Source of the DNA: Tamarix chinensis
Lineage: Eukaryota > Streptophyta > Magnoliopsida > Caryophyllales > Tamaricaceae
DNA: 64,000 nucleotides
NCBI GenBank assembly: GCA_030549775.1
Contig: CM060181.1
Coordinates: forward strand, 35,558,563 to 35,622,562
Reading direction: 5' to 3'
The notes below the pieces were generated by a model. It had not been told where the DNA came from. It saw only the letters and a program-made list of their open reading frames with translations, and searched no databases. This document shows, piece by piece, positions 35,382 through 46,163 of this stretch (its first letter is position 1; the number at the start of each line of letters is the position of its first letter). The translations under genes and the position numbers were made by a program.

Positions 35382-35746
35382 ATTTTTCTAATTGCTTTCA
35401 ACTATAACCGAGCTGATACCACATGTTGGTATCAGGGCTTTTTCTAAAAAACTTTCCGCTTTTAGAAAATTATTAAACTAATACCATAGGGTTTTCATCA
35501 AGGCCTCTTGCTAAAAATGCCTTAATTTTGCAAATAATTTTAAGTGGATACCACAGGATGGTATCAGTCTTGATTTGAAATCCATTTTTCTTGACTTTTT
35601 GACAAGGTTAATTATTTTCAAATCTAAAATGTCTATGAGTGAGAGTGGGTTAGGAATATGTCATAAATAGCTTGTGATTAATGCTATGCAAGCCTTAGTA
35701 CTTAGTAGATTGAATTCTTCCCCTAACTTCTTCTAGTGTTTAGGAC

Positions 35747-36700
35747 ATGATGGCTACTAACCGCCGCTATGAGAGCATTAAGGCATTCATGGAAACTTTG
35801 AAGTTTACATGGAGGGCCAAATCCAAGCACCTCAACCTCTACCGGTGTCGATAGCTGCATCAGCTCCAGAGGATTAGATCAGGAGGGTTGGACATCATCA
35901 CCCACCAATCTTTGAGGGCCAGGAGGACCCTAATATCATGGAACAATGGGTCTAAGATATGGGGAAGACTTTCACTAATTGTGGTTGCCCTGAAGATAGG
36001 AGGATAGATGTGGTCTCCTAATACTTAAGAAGAAGGGTAAGCATATGGTGGACGAGTATCTAACGTAGGGGTGGAGAACCCATGGGATGGGGACTATTCT
36101 TGGAGGCCTTGCGAGCCCGCTTTTACCTAACTCACCTACACATGAAGAATTATGATGAATTCATGGTTCTTGGGTAGGGACCATATCCATCAAGGAGTAT
36201 TATACTCAATTAATGGACTTGATTCTAGTTTGCCCTAGAGGTATAGGCCAATAAGGTGATGTAAGTTTATAGTTTCAAGATTAGCTTGGGGATCCGATAC
36301 TAGGAGCTTTGGGTGGGAGTCACTCAACCAGATATGGTAGGGATGTATGACCAAGCCTTGGAGGCATCCCAATTCATTCAGGCAAGGAGTGCTAAGTCAA
36401 AGGCAAGAGGAAATTCAAAGGTAGCCAGCATCTTGGTGACTAGAAAAATGATTTCTCTAAAATAGTTTGCCACTCAGATTTGGTTAGAGTATGGGGTTAG
36501 CACCTCGATCTGGAGGATTTTATGGGGGTCATGTCAAGGAGAGGTACTACCACTACAAGAGATGCGGGTCAAATCACCTAGGGGCTGACCATATAGGTAA
36601 CAAGATGATGTGCCATGGGTGTAGCATGGTGGGACACAAGGTATATGAGTGTCGAGTTGGCAGTGGAAACATTCAGAGGAGACATACTAGATCTTAGAGC
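35747..36700 (+). pseudogene. gag of the family A Tekay/Del-like element
   Basis: After ATGATGGCTACTAACCGCC, frames give PPIFEGQEDPNIMEQWV, then LRRRVSIWW, FLEALRARFYLTHL and MKNYDEFMVLG. This is the classical gag core of chromoviruses (Retrotrans_gag type). The C-terminal open stretch (36491-36697) has a cysteine/histidine zone in which CHGCSMVGHKVYEC is a complete CX2CX4HX4C knuckle. An upstream knuckle has its first cysteines changed (YYHYKRCG). Stops after EQWV, after VVS and after VLG, plus a frameshift near 36250, disable it. Confidence 0.7.
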
Positions 36701-36879
36701 ATGAGATCTATCGAACAGCCATAGCTGTAGATACAAAGAGTTCTTTTATTGCTATCCAATGCCTTTAGTCATGCTAATAAGTATAGAAGTTCCAAGACTC
36801 GCCTTTTTCAGCAAGGGAAGATATCAGCTAGTGCCCCAACAATTCCACTAGCAAGATGCCTAAACATGATGAGACAAGA

Positions 36880-37405
36880 AGAGGTAGAACATCAGGTCGA
36901 TGTGGTGACCAGTATGCTTACTGTCTCTTGCATGTTGTTTGATTAAGTTACTTCGCACTCTTTCATGGCATCTGCATTTGTAACTAGATCTACCTTATCT
37001 CTTTCAAGTAGCATTTCTACATCTGTTATGTTTCCTTTGAGGGATAGGATTACGTGCTCTAGATTATACTGAGGGGTTAATTTGGTAACAGGTGGAGTAG
37101 AATTTTCGTTGGACCTCATAGAGCTAGAGTTGTGTGATTTTGACGTAATTATCGGAATGGATGTGATGGGAAAGTATCGAATGTCGATTGATTGTGCACA
37201 AAAATGTGTGGTTTTGCGAGGACTAGAGGATATTAGGGTTTCATATTAGAATAGTGAACCTAATTCCTCTATAAAGATTGTGTTGGCTATCAGAATGAGT
37301 AACCTCATACATAAGGGATATTTTCTCTACTTGGGTAGTGTTAGCGACACCAAAGCGAATGAGACGCCATGTGAGCATATGGAGAGGGTTCATGAATTTC
37401 CTAAA
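36880..37405 (+). pseudogene. protease and PR-RT linker of the family A element
   Basis: Translation gives LFD-stop-VTSHSFMAS, the protease active-site region where the family has D-S/T-G-A-T-HSF. The Asp is kept, followed by a stop. Downstream, ELCDFDVIIGMDVMGKYRM and SIDCAQKCVVLRG are the conserved C-terminal protease blocks. A further frame gives LIHKGYFLYLGSVSDTKAN and VHEFP, the linker that normally runs into reverse transcriptase. Homology ends exactly there, at about 37405. Confidence 0.65.
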
Positions 37406-37809
37406 AAAATCACTTGAAAAAATCATAATAAAATACCATAGGGATTAAAACACATATTTAAGAAAATGTTAAGTAAATGAAAGGGTGAAAGAATGGAGGA
37501 AAACTGAGCCAAATAAAGCAGTTTTTGGAAAAACTTTACGACCCCAAAAGGAGAGGAAATGTGGGTTGTGTTGAGGGGAGTATGGGGCAATGGCACAAGC
37601 TATCATTGCTAGATGGTGAGAAATAACCAAAGGGGCCAAAGGGGAGAATGGGAGCAATGGTGGAAGTGGTTGAATAAGAGGGGATGATAGGAGCAATTTT
37701 ACATACCTCTACAGTATTAAATTATAATTCCCAAAAGCCTCTATATTCAATTGGTCTTAATACTCAAAACACAAAAAATCTCGACACTAAAAACAATTTG
37801 AACTCCTAC
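37406..37809. other. unassigned segment between truncated gypsy element and opposing LTR
   Basis: Purine-rich on plus to about 37690, then a TTACATACCTCTACAG-type phrase and A-rich DNA. On minus it loosely resembles the middle of LTR family A (near 15400-15540), so it could be an LTR fragment. No gene is supported. Confidence 0.3.
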
Positions 37810-40250
37810 CATAACACCCCCATTTTTTTATTACTAAAAAAATTTATTTTAAAAAAAATTAATTGTAAAAATGGAAATACAAGATAACCTTATGAAAACT
37901 AGAGTATTGTCGTCGTATCTAACACAAGATAGACACCTTACCACCTAAATCACATTAAACACAAGGTTAAGTATCTAACCAACCAAAACACAAAGGAAAA
38001 CTAAAATGAGTAAGAAAAAACTTAAAGGTATAAAAGTTAAGGTGTACAACCCAAGGATATGTAAACCTAAAAATTTGTATAACAGGTACACTAGATGAAA
38101 ATGCTAACCATAGGAAATTCAATACAAGGAAGGATGATTTAGTCACTTAAGGACCATAAAGAAAAGTCTATGGGAATTCCTACGGTTAAACAAACCAAAC
38201 TATGATGAGGAAGAAGATTGACCACTCACTGACCATCCTCAGGAAACCTGTATAAGACCTCCTACTCATGGGATTGTGTAGGGCATTGCATCAAAAATCC
38301 CATCAATATGTAAGCAAATAAAATTACCAATAATATAGATCAAGGAACAAGCAAGACCCGCAAACATAGTCATGGTACAACATACTAAAATGTACAAGCA
38401 ATAATCTTACTTAAGTCATTATTGTTCTATCACATTAGGTTATATGTGCCATATTAAGATCCACCAAAATATGCTCAATAATAATCATACCAACATATAG
38501 GGATATACAAGTTATATCATACATATCATATTATTAAGGAAATATAAATCACTTACATTATCCAGTCAATAGTGTTTTGGGTATACCTTATGGGGTAATG
38601 TGCAAATACATATATGACTTTTCAATCATGGATCATTATCATAGGTTTAGCATGATTATACTAAAAAAATAAATCATGTGATAATTCATGGAAATATGCT
38701 TGAATCAACAGAATAACAATGCAACTCTCAAATGAGACATATGGAAGTGCATGTTATATGTATGCGTGTATATATATATATATACACACATCATAATGGA
38801 TATTCCACATTAAGTATTCTAGAAACATTTTAATGAGAGAAAATTTAAGTAACATAGTTTATAGAAGTAATTTAGAACCAACTAGATGATATCTGTAGTT
38901 AGAGTGGTAATAGCATTCCTTTATGCCAACTTAATGAGCGATGAACATGATTGTATAATAATTGATAACTTAAGTAATGCATGAGTTCTTAAATACTTAT
39001 GAGGTGAAACCAAGTATCAATTTAGTGAAATAACCAAATCAAGATTGAACATAAAATAGGCTAGGGCCAATTTAATACATTTTTACGATTCATTATTGTT
39101 ATTATCTTATGTTAGGTGCACATAGAATTCCTTTACCAAATCATTGAGTAATAGGTGGGATTATTCCCCATAGTCTCTCAATACCTATGGAAGTCAAACC
39201 AATAAATAGACATATACATCTGAATCCAAAGTAATTGGTAACATAATTCTCGAATCATGTTAAAGTAACCTGGTGGACAAAAGTCCCAGCTCATGCTAAA
39301 GTAACTCTTCTATGGTGATAAAACCCCTTATTACATCATTAGTGTCTAAAGTATGAAAGATATTAGTACCAACTAGGAACTAGGATGAACTAGGCTTTCA
39401 CACGAAGGCACCCAAAGGGAAAATTTCCAAAGATAGACTAAACCTCAATAGATAATCAAAGATCAACTAATATTGACCCATAATAGTTCTCATTCCACTA
39501 TAAGCGATTAATATCTTATTGGATAAAGACATCATAACACATTAAAGTCCATAAATAATATTATAACAAATAAAAAATTCATTTAAAACTAAAAGCAACC
39601 ATATAAACTTCTCACATCATTAAGTGTATCTTAAGTGATTATCCCATTTTTTGACTAATTATACCAAAAGATGGAATTATACAATGTTAGTATCAACCTT
39701 AAATATCTAATATAAAACTTAATTTCCATTTATTTTCTCTTTTCACAATTCAAATCTTCTTCAAAGCCCTATTTTCATTATTTAACCATAGTCTTATCGT
39801 ACATTAAAGAATATTCTACGTTAATCCCTCAGGCCAAAGATGAAGTTCTAATTGTAGGTTAACTACAGTACAACCCTAAGTTATGTTATTTATCCATTTA
39901 TTTCAATAACCAAGTGAAGGTTAACTTAAGGCCATTATATAGGTCCATGTTATTTTCTTCCATTAATACTAGGTCACTTAAAATTATAAGGTTCCACATT
40001 TTAAGGCTAAGATATGGGTCATTAGAAGTTTATTAGCCATCATTATGATTCATTACATATATCCTAGCTATAAGAAGATTGTTAGGTTTATAAGTTTAAG
40101 TTTCTAAACTTTGTCCGCTAAAACCTCTAGTTATTGTAAATATACTTGTTTTATACAAGAATTATTTAAGTATCCTCACTCTACATATTGAACTTATTAA
40201 CTCAATGGAGTTCAAGCCTAAACACAAGGCTATAAATATTCATATAAAAT
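37810..40250 (-). mobile_element. LTR-like block related to family A, minus strand, right limit uncertain
   Basis: On minus it ends AAAAATGGGGGTGTTATGG at about 37810, like the 3' end of family A (ATGGGGTGTTAC). The next 150 bp include TATCTTGTGTTAGATACGAC, matching the CCTGTRTTAGATAC landmark of 12426-12570 and 35240-35270. Farther right, GTGTCTAAAGTATG, CACACGAAGGCACC and ATTCCACTATAAG phrases parallel inner family A/B landmarks. The LTR start could not be found; I place the limit near 40.25 kb from loss of similarity. Confidence 0.45.
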
Positions 40251-41259
40251 TATATATTGCATCCCCATAAGCTACAAATTGTTATGATAAATTTTAAATC
40301 TAGAGGACATCCTCTCAATAGCTTCATAAGAAGTAAGAAAATAGGATTAGTATTAAATAACACTATGGCTGGTTACGATTGTAAATTTATTTCTTTCATT
40401 CATGTTATTATTCCGTGGGGAATGGGTTTTGATGTTGGCATGCTACTTTTTTCCACTTAGAGTGTACGTTGTTATTTTTTTCCCCATCATATGTCTATAT
40501 TGTGAGGTGATAGGATTTTCTTGGAACTAGCCTTGTTGTCCACTTAGAGTGGTTTGTATGTGACAATGTTTAAGCAAAATTTGTCTAGCTATGCAATTAG
40601 ACCTAATAAAGTAGCACAATCGTTCATAATTATTCTTATTGAAGTATAATTTAAATTTGATAATGCACCAATCTTGTTGGGAGATTTTATTATTAATTTT
40701 TTTGAAGTATAGTTTTAAAATTCTATTTTGATTAAAGTAAAACTTTAATTAATCTAATGTTACATCATCCTTATAAGTGGGTTATTGTGTTTATATGTGG
40801 TCATAGGTTATTTTTATTGAAGTTACTATTTGAAATAGCTATGAGTATCATCCACCCTTATGTTAATTGCAAGTTCAAACCTAATTAATCTTACACATGC
40901 ATCCTTCTTTTCATCTGATTATTGTGATGCCTAGAGAGGGTTATGATAGTTCTTATTCTACTTTAGTATAGACTATTTGAAGAAAAAGAATCCATGTTGT
41001 AATAGTAGTTATGACGTTGTTGATTTCTATCTCTTTTAGTAATTATAACTTATCTTTTAGTAATTTTTTGTCACTTTGTCATTATTTTGTAACTAATTGT
41101 AAAGTGAGTTAGTAAGGTTTGATATATGTGTTGGTAGTTAGATGTGGATGAGTAATAAAAGTAGCTAGATGCTATAATGTGGATGAGTAAAATTTATGTG
41201 GCTATTCTTAGAGAGTTAAAGGCCGCTATAATATTATTATCCACTTAGCTTGTTATAAT
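40251..41259. other. AT-rich DNA, no firm gene
   Basis: An open frame at 40257-40460 contains KSRGHPLNSFIRSKK, vaguely like the GRP-ST-KR tail of FAR1-type transposases, but the rest of the frame shows no match. Nothing else is assigned. Confidence 0.25.
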
Positions 41260-41806
41260 TAGGGTTGTTGACAAATTGAGCTAGCTCGCAAGCAACGTTG
41301 TTTTAGCTTATTAAGGGCTTAGCTCATCTCATTTGTTTAGCAAAATGAATCAAATATGCACCTTAATTTTATGTTCATTTATTAAACGAGGTGAGATCTA
41401 GCCAAGGGAGGTTCAGCTTGTTTATTCATGAGTCAACTCAAATTTGGCTTGAGTTATGTTCAACTTGTTTTTTTAATATATTGGACTTGTATATAATTTA
41501 TATAATAAATGAGATAAATAGTTAAATGAGCCTTTAAACAAGCCAAATAATTAAATGAGTTGATTTGGTTTGTTTAAATTTCAAACAAGAAGAGTTATGA
41601 ATTGAATCATGATAAACGACTCGGTTTGGTTTATTAATTTTTTTAAAAAAGGTTAAACTACCAGAATTGAGTGAGCTTGCAAACATTATCAATCCAATCT
41701 CGAGTCAAGCTCGTTTAGCTTATTTTGAAATTAAGCCAAGTTAGATCCTAAAAAAATAAATGAGACAAGCTCAAACCAAGGGGTATTGGGCTCGTTAACA
41801 TCATTA
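41260..41806. mobile_element. hAT-like MITE rich in GAGCT/AGCTC words
   Basis: The left end TAGGGTTGTTGACAA and the opposite-strand right end TAATGATGTTAACGA are imperfect inverted repeats (about ten of fifteen). Flanking 8-mers GTTATAAT (41252-41259) and TTTGTAAT (41807-41814) match at six of eight positions, as expected for a decayed hAT target duplication. The interior holds many TTAGCTCATC-, GTCAAGCTCG- and GAGCTAGCTCGC-type words, typical of a widespread class of plant hAT-like MITEs. No coding sequence. Confidence 0.5.
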
Positions 41807-41814
41807 TTTGTAAT

Positions 41815-42640
41815 AGTAGTTGTTACAATTATTATGGTATGATATATGTCTTTGTTAGCTTTCTATTATTTGATATATTGTTGAAACTAAATTTCTACTC
41901 TATTTCTTTAAGTTTCTAATCTCTTGCTTGGTTGTTGTGCTTCTTGTACAAATATTTGGCTGATTTTGAATATAAGAATATAATGTTAGGTGTTAGCTTT
42001 CTTAGAGGCCAAACATCGACAACTTAGGTTGTGGTTGTTTACTCTTTCATTTCTATTGCATGTTGTTAGACTTTTTTTTCTAGTATGTATAGTGTTTGAG
42101 TCTTATTATTTTTATATGTGTTTTGCGTGTGTTGGTGGACCTTAAGTTTCTTCTTGTGCCTAGGTCCCATTGATTTGTTCATAGGTTGTAATTAAGAAAT
42201 TCATGGGTTATTGGTTTTTTTTGTGTAAGGATTTTCGTAATTAGTTATTGGGTTCCTAGTGTTGATGGATGATGGTGTTCCTCTATATGCCATTAATTTA
42301 TTTTAAAATATGGTTTTATCTTGAAGTAATGCAAATAGTGGTGCATTTAGCTTGGAGCATTGTGGAATGAATCATTAAATAACTCTTAATGTCACTATCT
42401 TCCATTAGCACTATTTAGTATCACATGTCCTTACTTCTTGTAGCATATTTAAGGTTGGTCTTAGTCTCGGTCTTGGTTTTATAGCAAAGTTTATGGTAAT
42501 TTCATTCTTTTGTTTACATTTGGGTTGACAAGTAATGATATTTATATGCCCTCATTTCTAGTATTTTGTTATCGTTTGGCATGGCATCCCATTTTTTATT
42601 CGATATGTCCTTGTATCCTAGATCTTTATATTTAATTAAC

Positions 42641-42642
<2 letters not shown>
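41815..42642. other. AT-rich DNA, no gene seen
   Basis: No frame or repeat is convincing. It may belong to the 5' part of the family B-like LTR that becomes recognisable after the microsatellite, but I could not align it. Confidence 0.3.
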
Positions 42643-42716
<74 letters not shown>

Positions 42717-42772
42717 TGTATGTATGTATGTATGTATGTATGTATATATGTATGTATGTATGTATGTATGTA
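42643..42772. repeat. compound microsatellite (TA)n(TGTA)n
   Basis: About 23 TA units (to 42689) are followed by about twenty TGTA units with one short TA interruption near 42744. It creates an artificial open frame of alternating Tyr/Ile then Cys/Met/Tyr/Val. Confidence 0.95.
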
Positions 42773-42779
42773 ATATTAC

Positions 42780-44268
42780 CATTATCACATGTATGAAATG
42801 TGGGATTTTATCATAATTTCTAGATATATTTTTAATATTGGCATTTTAGAAATGCATATTAAATTTGGAAGTTATATGAATCTCATGGAAAAAGTTATGA
42901 TTAGTTTATAAAATTAGGGTTTTATAGGAAAATGTGAATATCAATCCTAAAGAAAATCTATTATAGCATGTGTAAGATGTGGGAGTTTGTCCCTAATTTT
43001 GGTTGAGTTATCAATAATAATATTTTAAGGATGGGTATTTAATTAGGTTAAAAAATGAGTACTAGGGTAGAAGTTATGCTTGACTTATGAATTTAGAGTT
43101 TTCAAAGGGAATATGGCTCATGCTTGGGAAAATATAATGGGTTGTATGTCTTGCATGTATATGTGTGTGTTTGCATGATGAACTTAAAATAAATAACTAT
43201 GAGTATGGTATTAATAATTTATAATGAAAGATCATATGAGTTGGGACTATTTGTACCTTCCCATTCCATCAAACAAGAATAGTAGATGGGAGCATGTTTA
43301 CCCTAGAGTTGTACCTATTCATTCTACCAGACAACAATAGTAACCAAGAGCTTTAGACCCTTAGATTATATATTATTGATACTATTCCACCAGTTGAGAA
43401 GAGTGAAGGTGCCTAAATTTAAACTTAAATAAATCATTGAAATGTTCATAATCATTGATAAGATATTGATCACTTAAAATGAAATACCACTTAAGTCAGG
43501 ACCATTTATACCGGTTCATCCCACTAGACGAGAATAGGGGTAAGTAACTCTATTCCCTCAAGTTGCATACTAGTGATACTATTCTAGTAGTTGAGAATAG
43601 TGGCTAGAAGCTTAAGGCCTTGAGGTTGTACATTATTGATATTGTTCAACTAGTCAAGAATCGTGGGGGGCCTAAACATAATTTGGATAAGATTATGGAT
43701 ATTGATTATGCCATTATTATTGTAAGACATAGAATCAATAAAAACTTGGTACCAACCTATGTTAATCTTTCTATGATTGTATTGTTGCCTTACTTAATAC
43801 GTAGTATACTAATCATTATTTTTATGAGTGTTTCTCATTCCCACAACCAAATGACCCCGTTGGATTTGTGCAAGTCTTTGAGAACCCCTTGGATGACTAT
43901 ACTGCTTATAATGTACTTATTAGGGAAAAGTGATGCTTTGATCTTTCAGACTTGGTTTCTAGAGTTGAGTTATTAGGTTGTCACTTTTAACCCAGATACC
44001 TCTTGGAGCTCTTAGTTTAAAATATATCTATTTATCTATTTTATCATTTTGTATTTGGATTAATCATCTACACATTTATTTAATTTTTTAAAATCTATCT
44101 ATTTGTTTCTTCTATTATGTTTGAATGTCTTAATGTTTTTCCTTCTATTTGATATAAGGATGACATAATAAGCCTGACTTATGTCAAGTATGGAGGTAAT
44201 ACCCTATTATGTTTTTTTACGCTTTCACCTAAATAAAAAATTTTAGTTGTAAATTTTAGGTTGTTGCA
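42780..44268 (+). repeat. family B-like LTR, 3' part
   Basis: From about 42830 the order of landmarks follows the solo LTR at 26659-31914: AAATTAGGGTTTTATAGG, TGTAAGATGTGGGAG, then six ATTCCAYYAGTTGAGAATAG-type repeats (43260-43680), CTTACTTAATACGTAG (43790), ATTCCCACAACCAAATG, and an end CTAAATAAAAAATTTTAG then GGTTGTTGCA at 44268. Only about one of the 180-bp units is present. The 5' part is missing or replaced by the microsatellite. Confidence 0.6.
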
Positions 44269-44394
44269 CTTCTATCCCTTATTATATTTTGATTATTGTT
44301 AATATACAAAGGATGTTTATTCATAACCTTTATCCATGCTATTGTCTCCTCTTTCCATCATTTTATTTATTTTTTACTTGTTTTAAGCCTTAGA

Positions 44395-44513
44395 ATAATA
44401 CATAAGGAAGGTTAAGTAATCATACTTATGCTAAATGTGGCAGTAACATCCATTTTTTATATTATTTTTCTTCCATAAAATAATATTTAAGTACTAAATT
44501 TAGAAGTGTTACA
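44395..44513 (+). repeat. second LTR 3' end directly downstream
   Basis: This segment resembles 44150-44268: an ACTTATGCTAAATGTGG-like phrase, GTAACATCCATTTTTTAT, TAAATTTAGAAGTGTTACA. It ends in the canonical TGTTACA and is followed by a PBS. The two LTR 3' ends lie about 245 bp apart in the same direction. This could be a local duplication or a nested family B LTR inside the 5' LTR of a related element. Confidence 0.5.
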
Positions 44514-44516
44514 AGT

Positions 44517-44528
44517 TGGTATTTTAGT
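44517..44528 (+). other. primer-binding site of the second plus-strand gypsy element
   Basis: TGGTATTTTAGT follows the LTR end after AGT. The first six bases equal the initiator tRNA-Met complement TGGTATCAGAGC; the remainder has decayed. Confidence 0.5.
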
Positions 44529-44759
44529 TTTTGGTTTGCAAATCCTCCTTTCTACTTTCAAAAACTTCTATCCCTAAATGTTTTGAAACCTATTTTAGCC
44601 TTTTGAGAAATTAAGTTGGGATAGAGTCTTGGTTTGTGTTCAATAGTTGCATTGATTATTATCCATTGATTGCTAGCATTTGATATGTGCTTAGTTTTCT
44701 TATAGGTGTCATTTAATATTTTTTCTAGGTTTGTAACCATATTTCTCTATTTTCTATAG

Positions 44760-45700
44760 CCCTATGGCATGAAACTTTAATCTCAAGCATATATGAGTTG
44801 ATTATCACAATTACTGAGAAAGTGGTAGAGCCATAGCCAAAGCCACAACCTTAGTCTCAGTTATAACCTTAAACCCCTATTTAGGTTGAGAATTAGCTAG
44901 ATCTAGATTCATTACCCATCTGTGTTTAGGATAATTAAGGATTCAACAATGATGGAGAGGTGGATTAGAGGTATAAATAAGATCTTAAGGGATTTAGATT
45001 TTCTAAATGGGAAAAGGCTGATATTAGTTATTTTACTTACAAGGAAAGGAGAATGAATGGTGGAGAAGATAACTCCTTCAAGTTGTTGAGCTAGAGGAAA
45101 CTTGGGAAGGATTTCTAGCAACCTTAAGTGTGCGCTACTACTTACTAGGGCAACATGTCTAGTTGTTGATCCTTTAGCAGGGAAAAATGTCGGTAAAGGA
45201 CTAATTTAACAATTTCTCCAAGATTTTTAATTTTGCACCAGAGATAATCATTAGCAAGAAGATGGTTGGTTATTCCTTTGAGTAAGGTTTGGATTTATGC
45301 ACCTAGGAACTATTTGGTGGAGATGTTATGATGGATCTACTCACCATGTATGAGAGGGCTTATGCCCTTAGACTAATTAAAGAGGTGAAAAGGGGTGCTT
45401 AATGGGATTAAGAGGCCCAAAGAAGTTGTTTGACATCACAAAGGTGGAAATAAAGTTCAAATGAGTGCTAAGTAAAGCCAACGGAGTAATGGTTAGCCCT
45501 TATAATTTTCTAGAGAATATTTTAGGAATGGTTGACTTCCAAGGTAATACCCTTATAGGATTTGTAGAGAAAACCACCTAGGTAAGGATTGTCAAGGTTG
45601 ATCGATCAAGTATTAGAAGTGTGGCAAAATGGTCATAGAGGCTTAAAGCGTTATTCCTTTTTAGTTGGAGTTTATCATGATTAGGTGCATTCTAGAGACA
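44760..45700 (+). pseudogene. gag remnant of a Tekay/Del-like element
   Basis: Frames give WEGFLATLSVRYY, then QGKMSVKD with a stop, FNNFSKIFNFAPEIII, KKMVGYSFE, GLDL, and MYERAYALRLIKEVKRG. This is the central chromovirus gag segment. A cysteine-rich remnant (CRENHLGKDC, KCGK) follows near 45570-45640. Stops are frequent. After about 45.9 kb no protease, RT or IN homology is found. The sequence passes directly to the element's 3' end, so pol has been deleted or the element was non-autonomous. Confidence 0.6.
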
Positions 45701-46127
45701 AAACCATATATGAATAGTAGACTCCCCTAGTGATGCGGATGCTAGCTAGTAGTATACAGAGTGTGGGTGCTAAGGGCAAAGAATATACTCCTCATCACTA
45801 TGCATAGAGTAGTTTTAGTCAAACTTTTATTACTAGAGGTACTCAAGGAGGTATGATGGTCAACAGTCTAAATGTGATCAATGAGGCATAAGCTCATGGA
45901 TATTTTGATACTACCATTGATATACCTTTATACTCTTAATTATTTAATTTCCTTGTTAAATGTACATATATGTGCTTGATTGATTGATGCTTGTCCTTGG
46001 ATAATTATGTCTAAGCATTTTAATTTGATTAGGGTTTGCCTCTTTTAAAGGAGTAATGCTCCCTAGCTAATAGAACCATTTTTTGTAAACCACCCAAGGT
46101 TCTAATAACTTATTTTTATTTTTGGTT

Positions 46128-46163
46128 GACCTCGAGGACGAATTCTCTTTTAAGGGGTAGTAA
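46128..46163 (+). other. pol-end/polypurine-tract region before the 3' LTR
   Basis: ACCTCGAGGACGAATTC and TTTTAAGGGGTAGTAA precede TGTAGCACC. In plant Del/Tekay chromoviruses a TTCGAGGACGAA phrase, a purine-rich TTTTAAGGGGGG tract and the LTR start follow in this order, so the 3' LTR begins at about 46164. Confidence 0.65.

Larger units (their letters stand above)
32208..37405 (+). mobile_element. truncated Tekay/Del-like Ty3/gypsy element (family A), plus strand
   Basis: The order is 5' LTR (32208-35366), PBS (35370-35381), gag (from 35747), zinc knuckles (about 36541-36665) and protease to the linker before reverse transcriptase (about 37405). There the homology stops, so RT, RNase H, IN and the 3' LTR are absent from this copy. 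Stops such as CAA-to-TAA types and frameshifts are spread throughout. Confidence 0.7.

Noticed and set aside
42566..42796. 76-codon open frame with Tyr/Ile and Cys/Met/Tyr/Val repeats
   Set aside because: It is the translation of a (TA)n(TGTA)n microsatellite.
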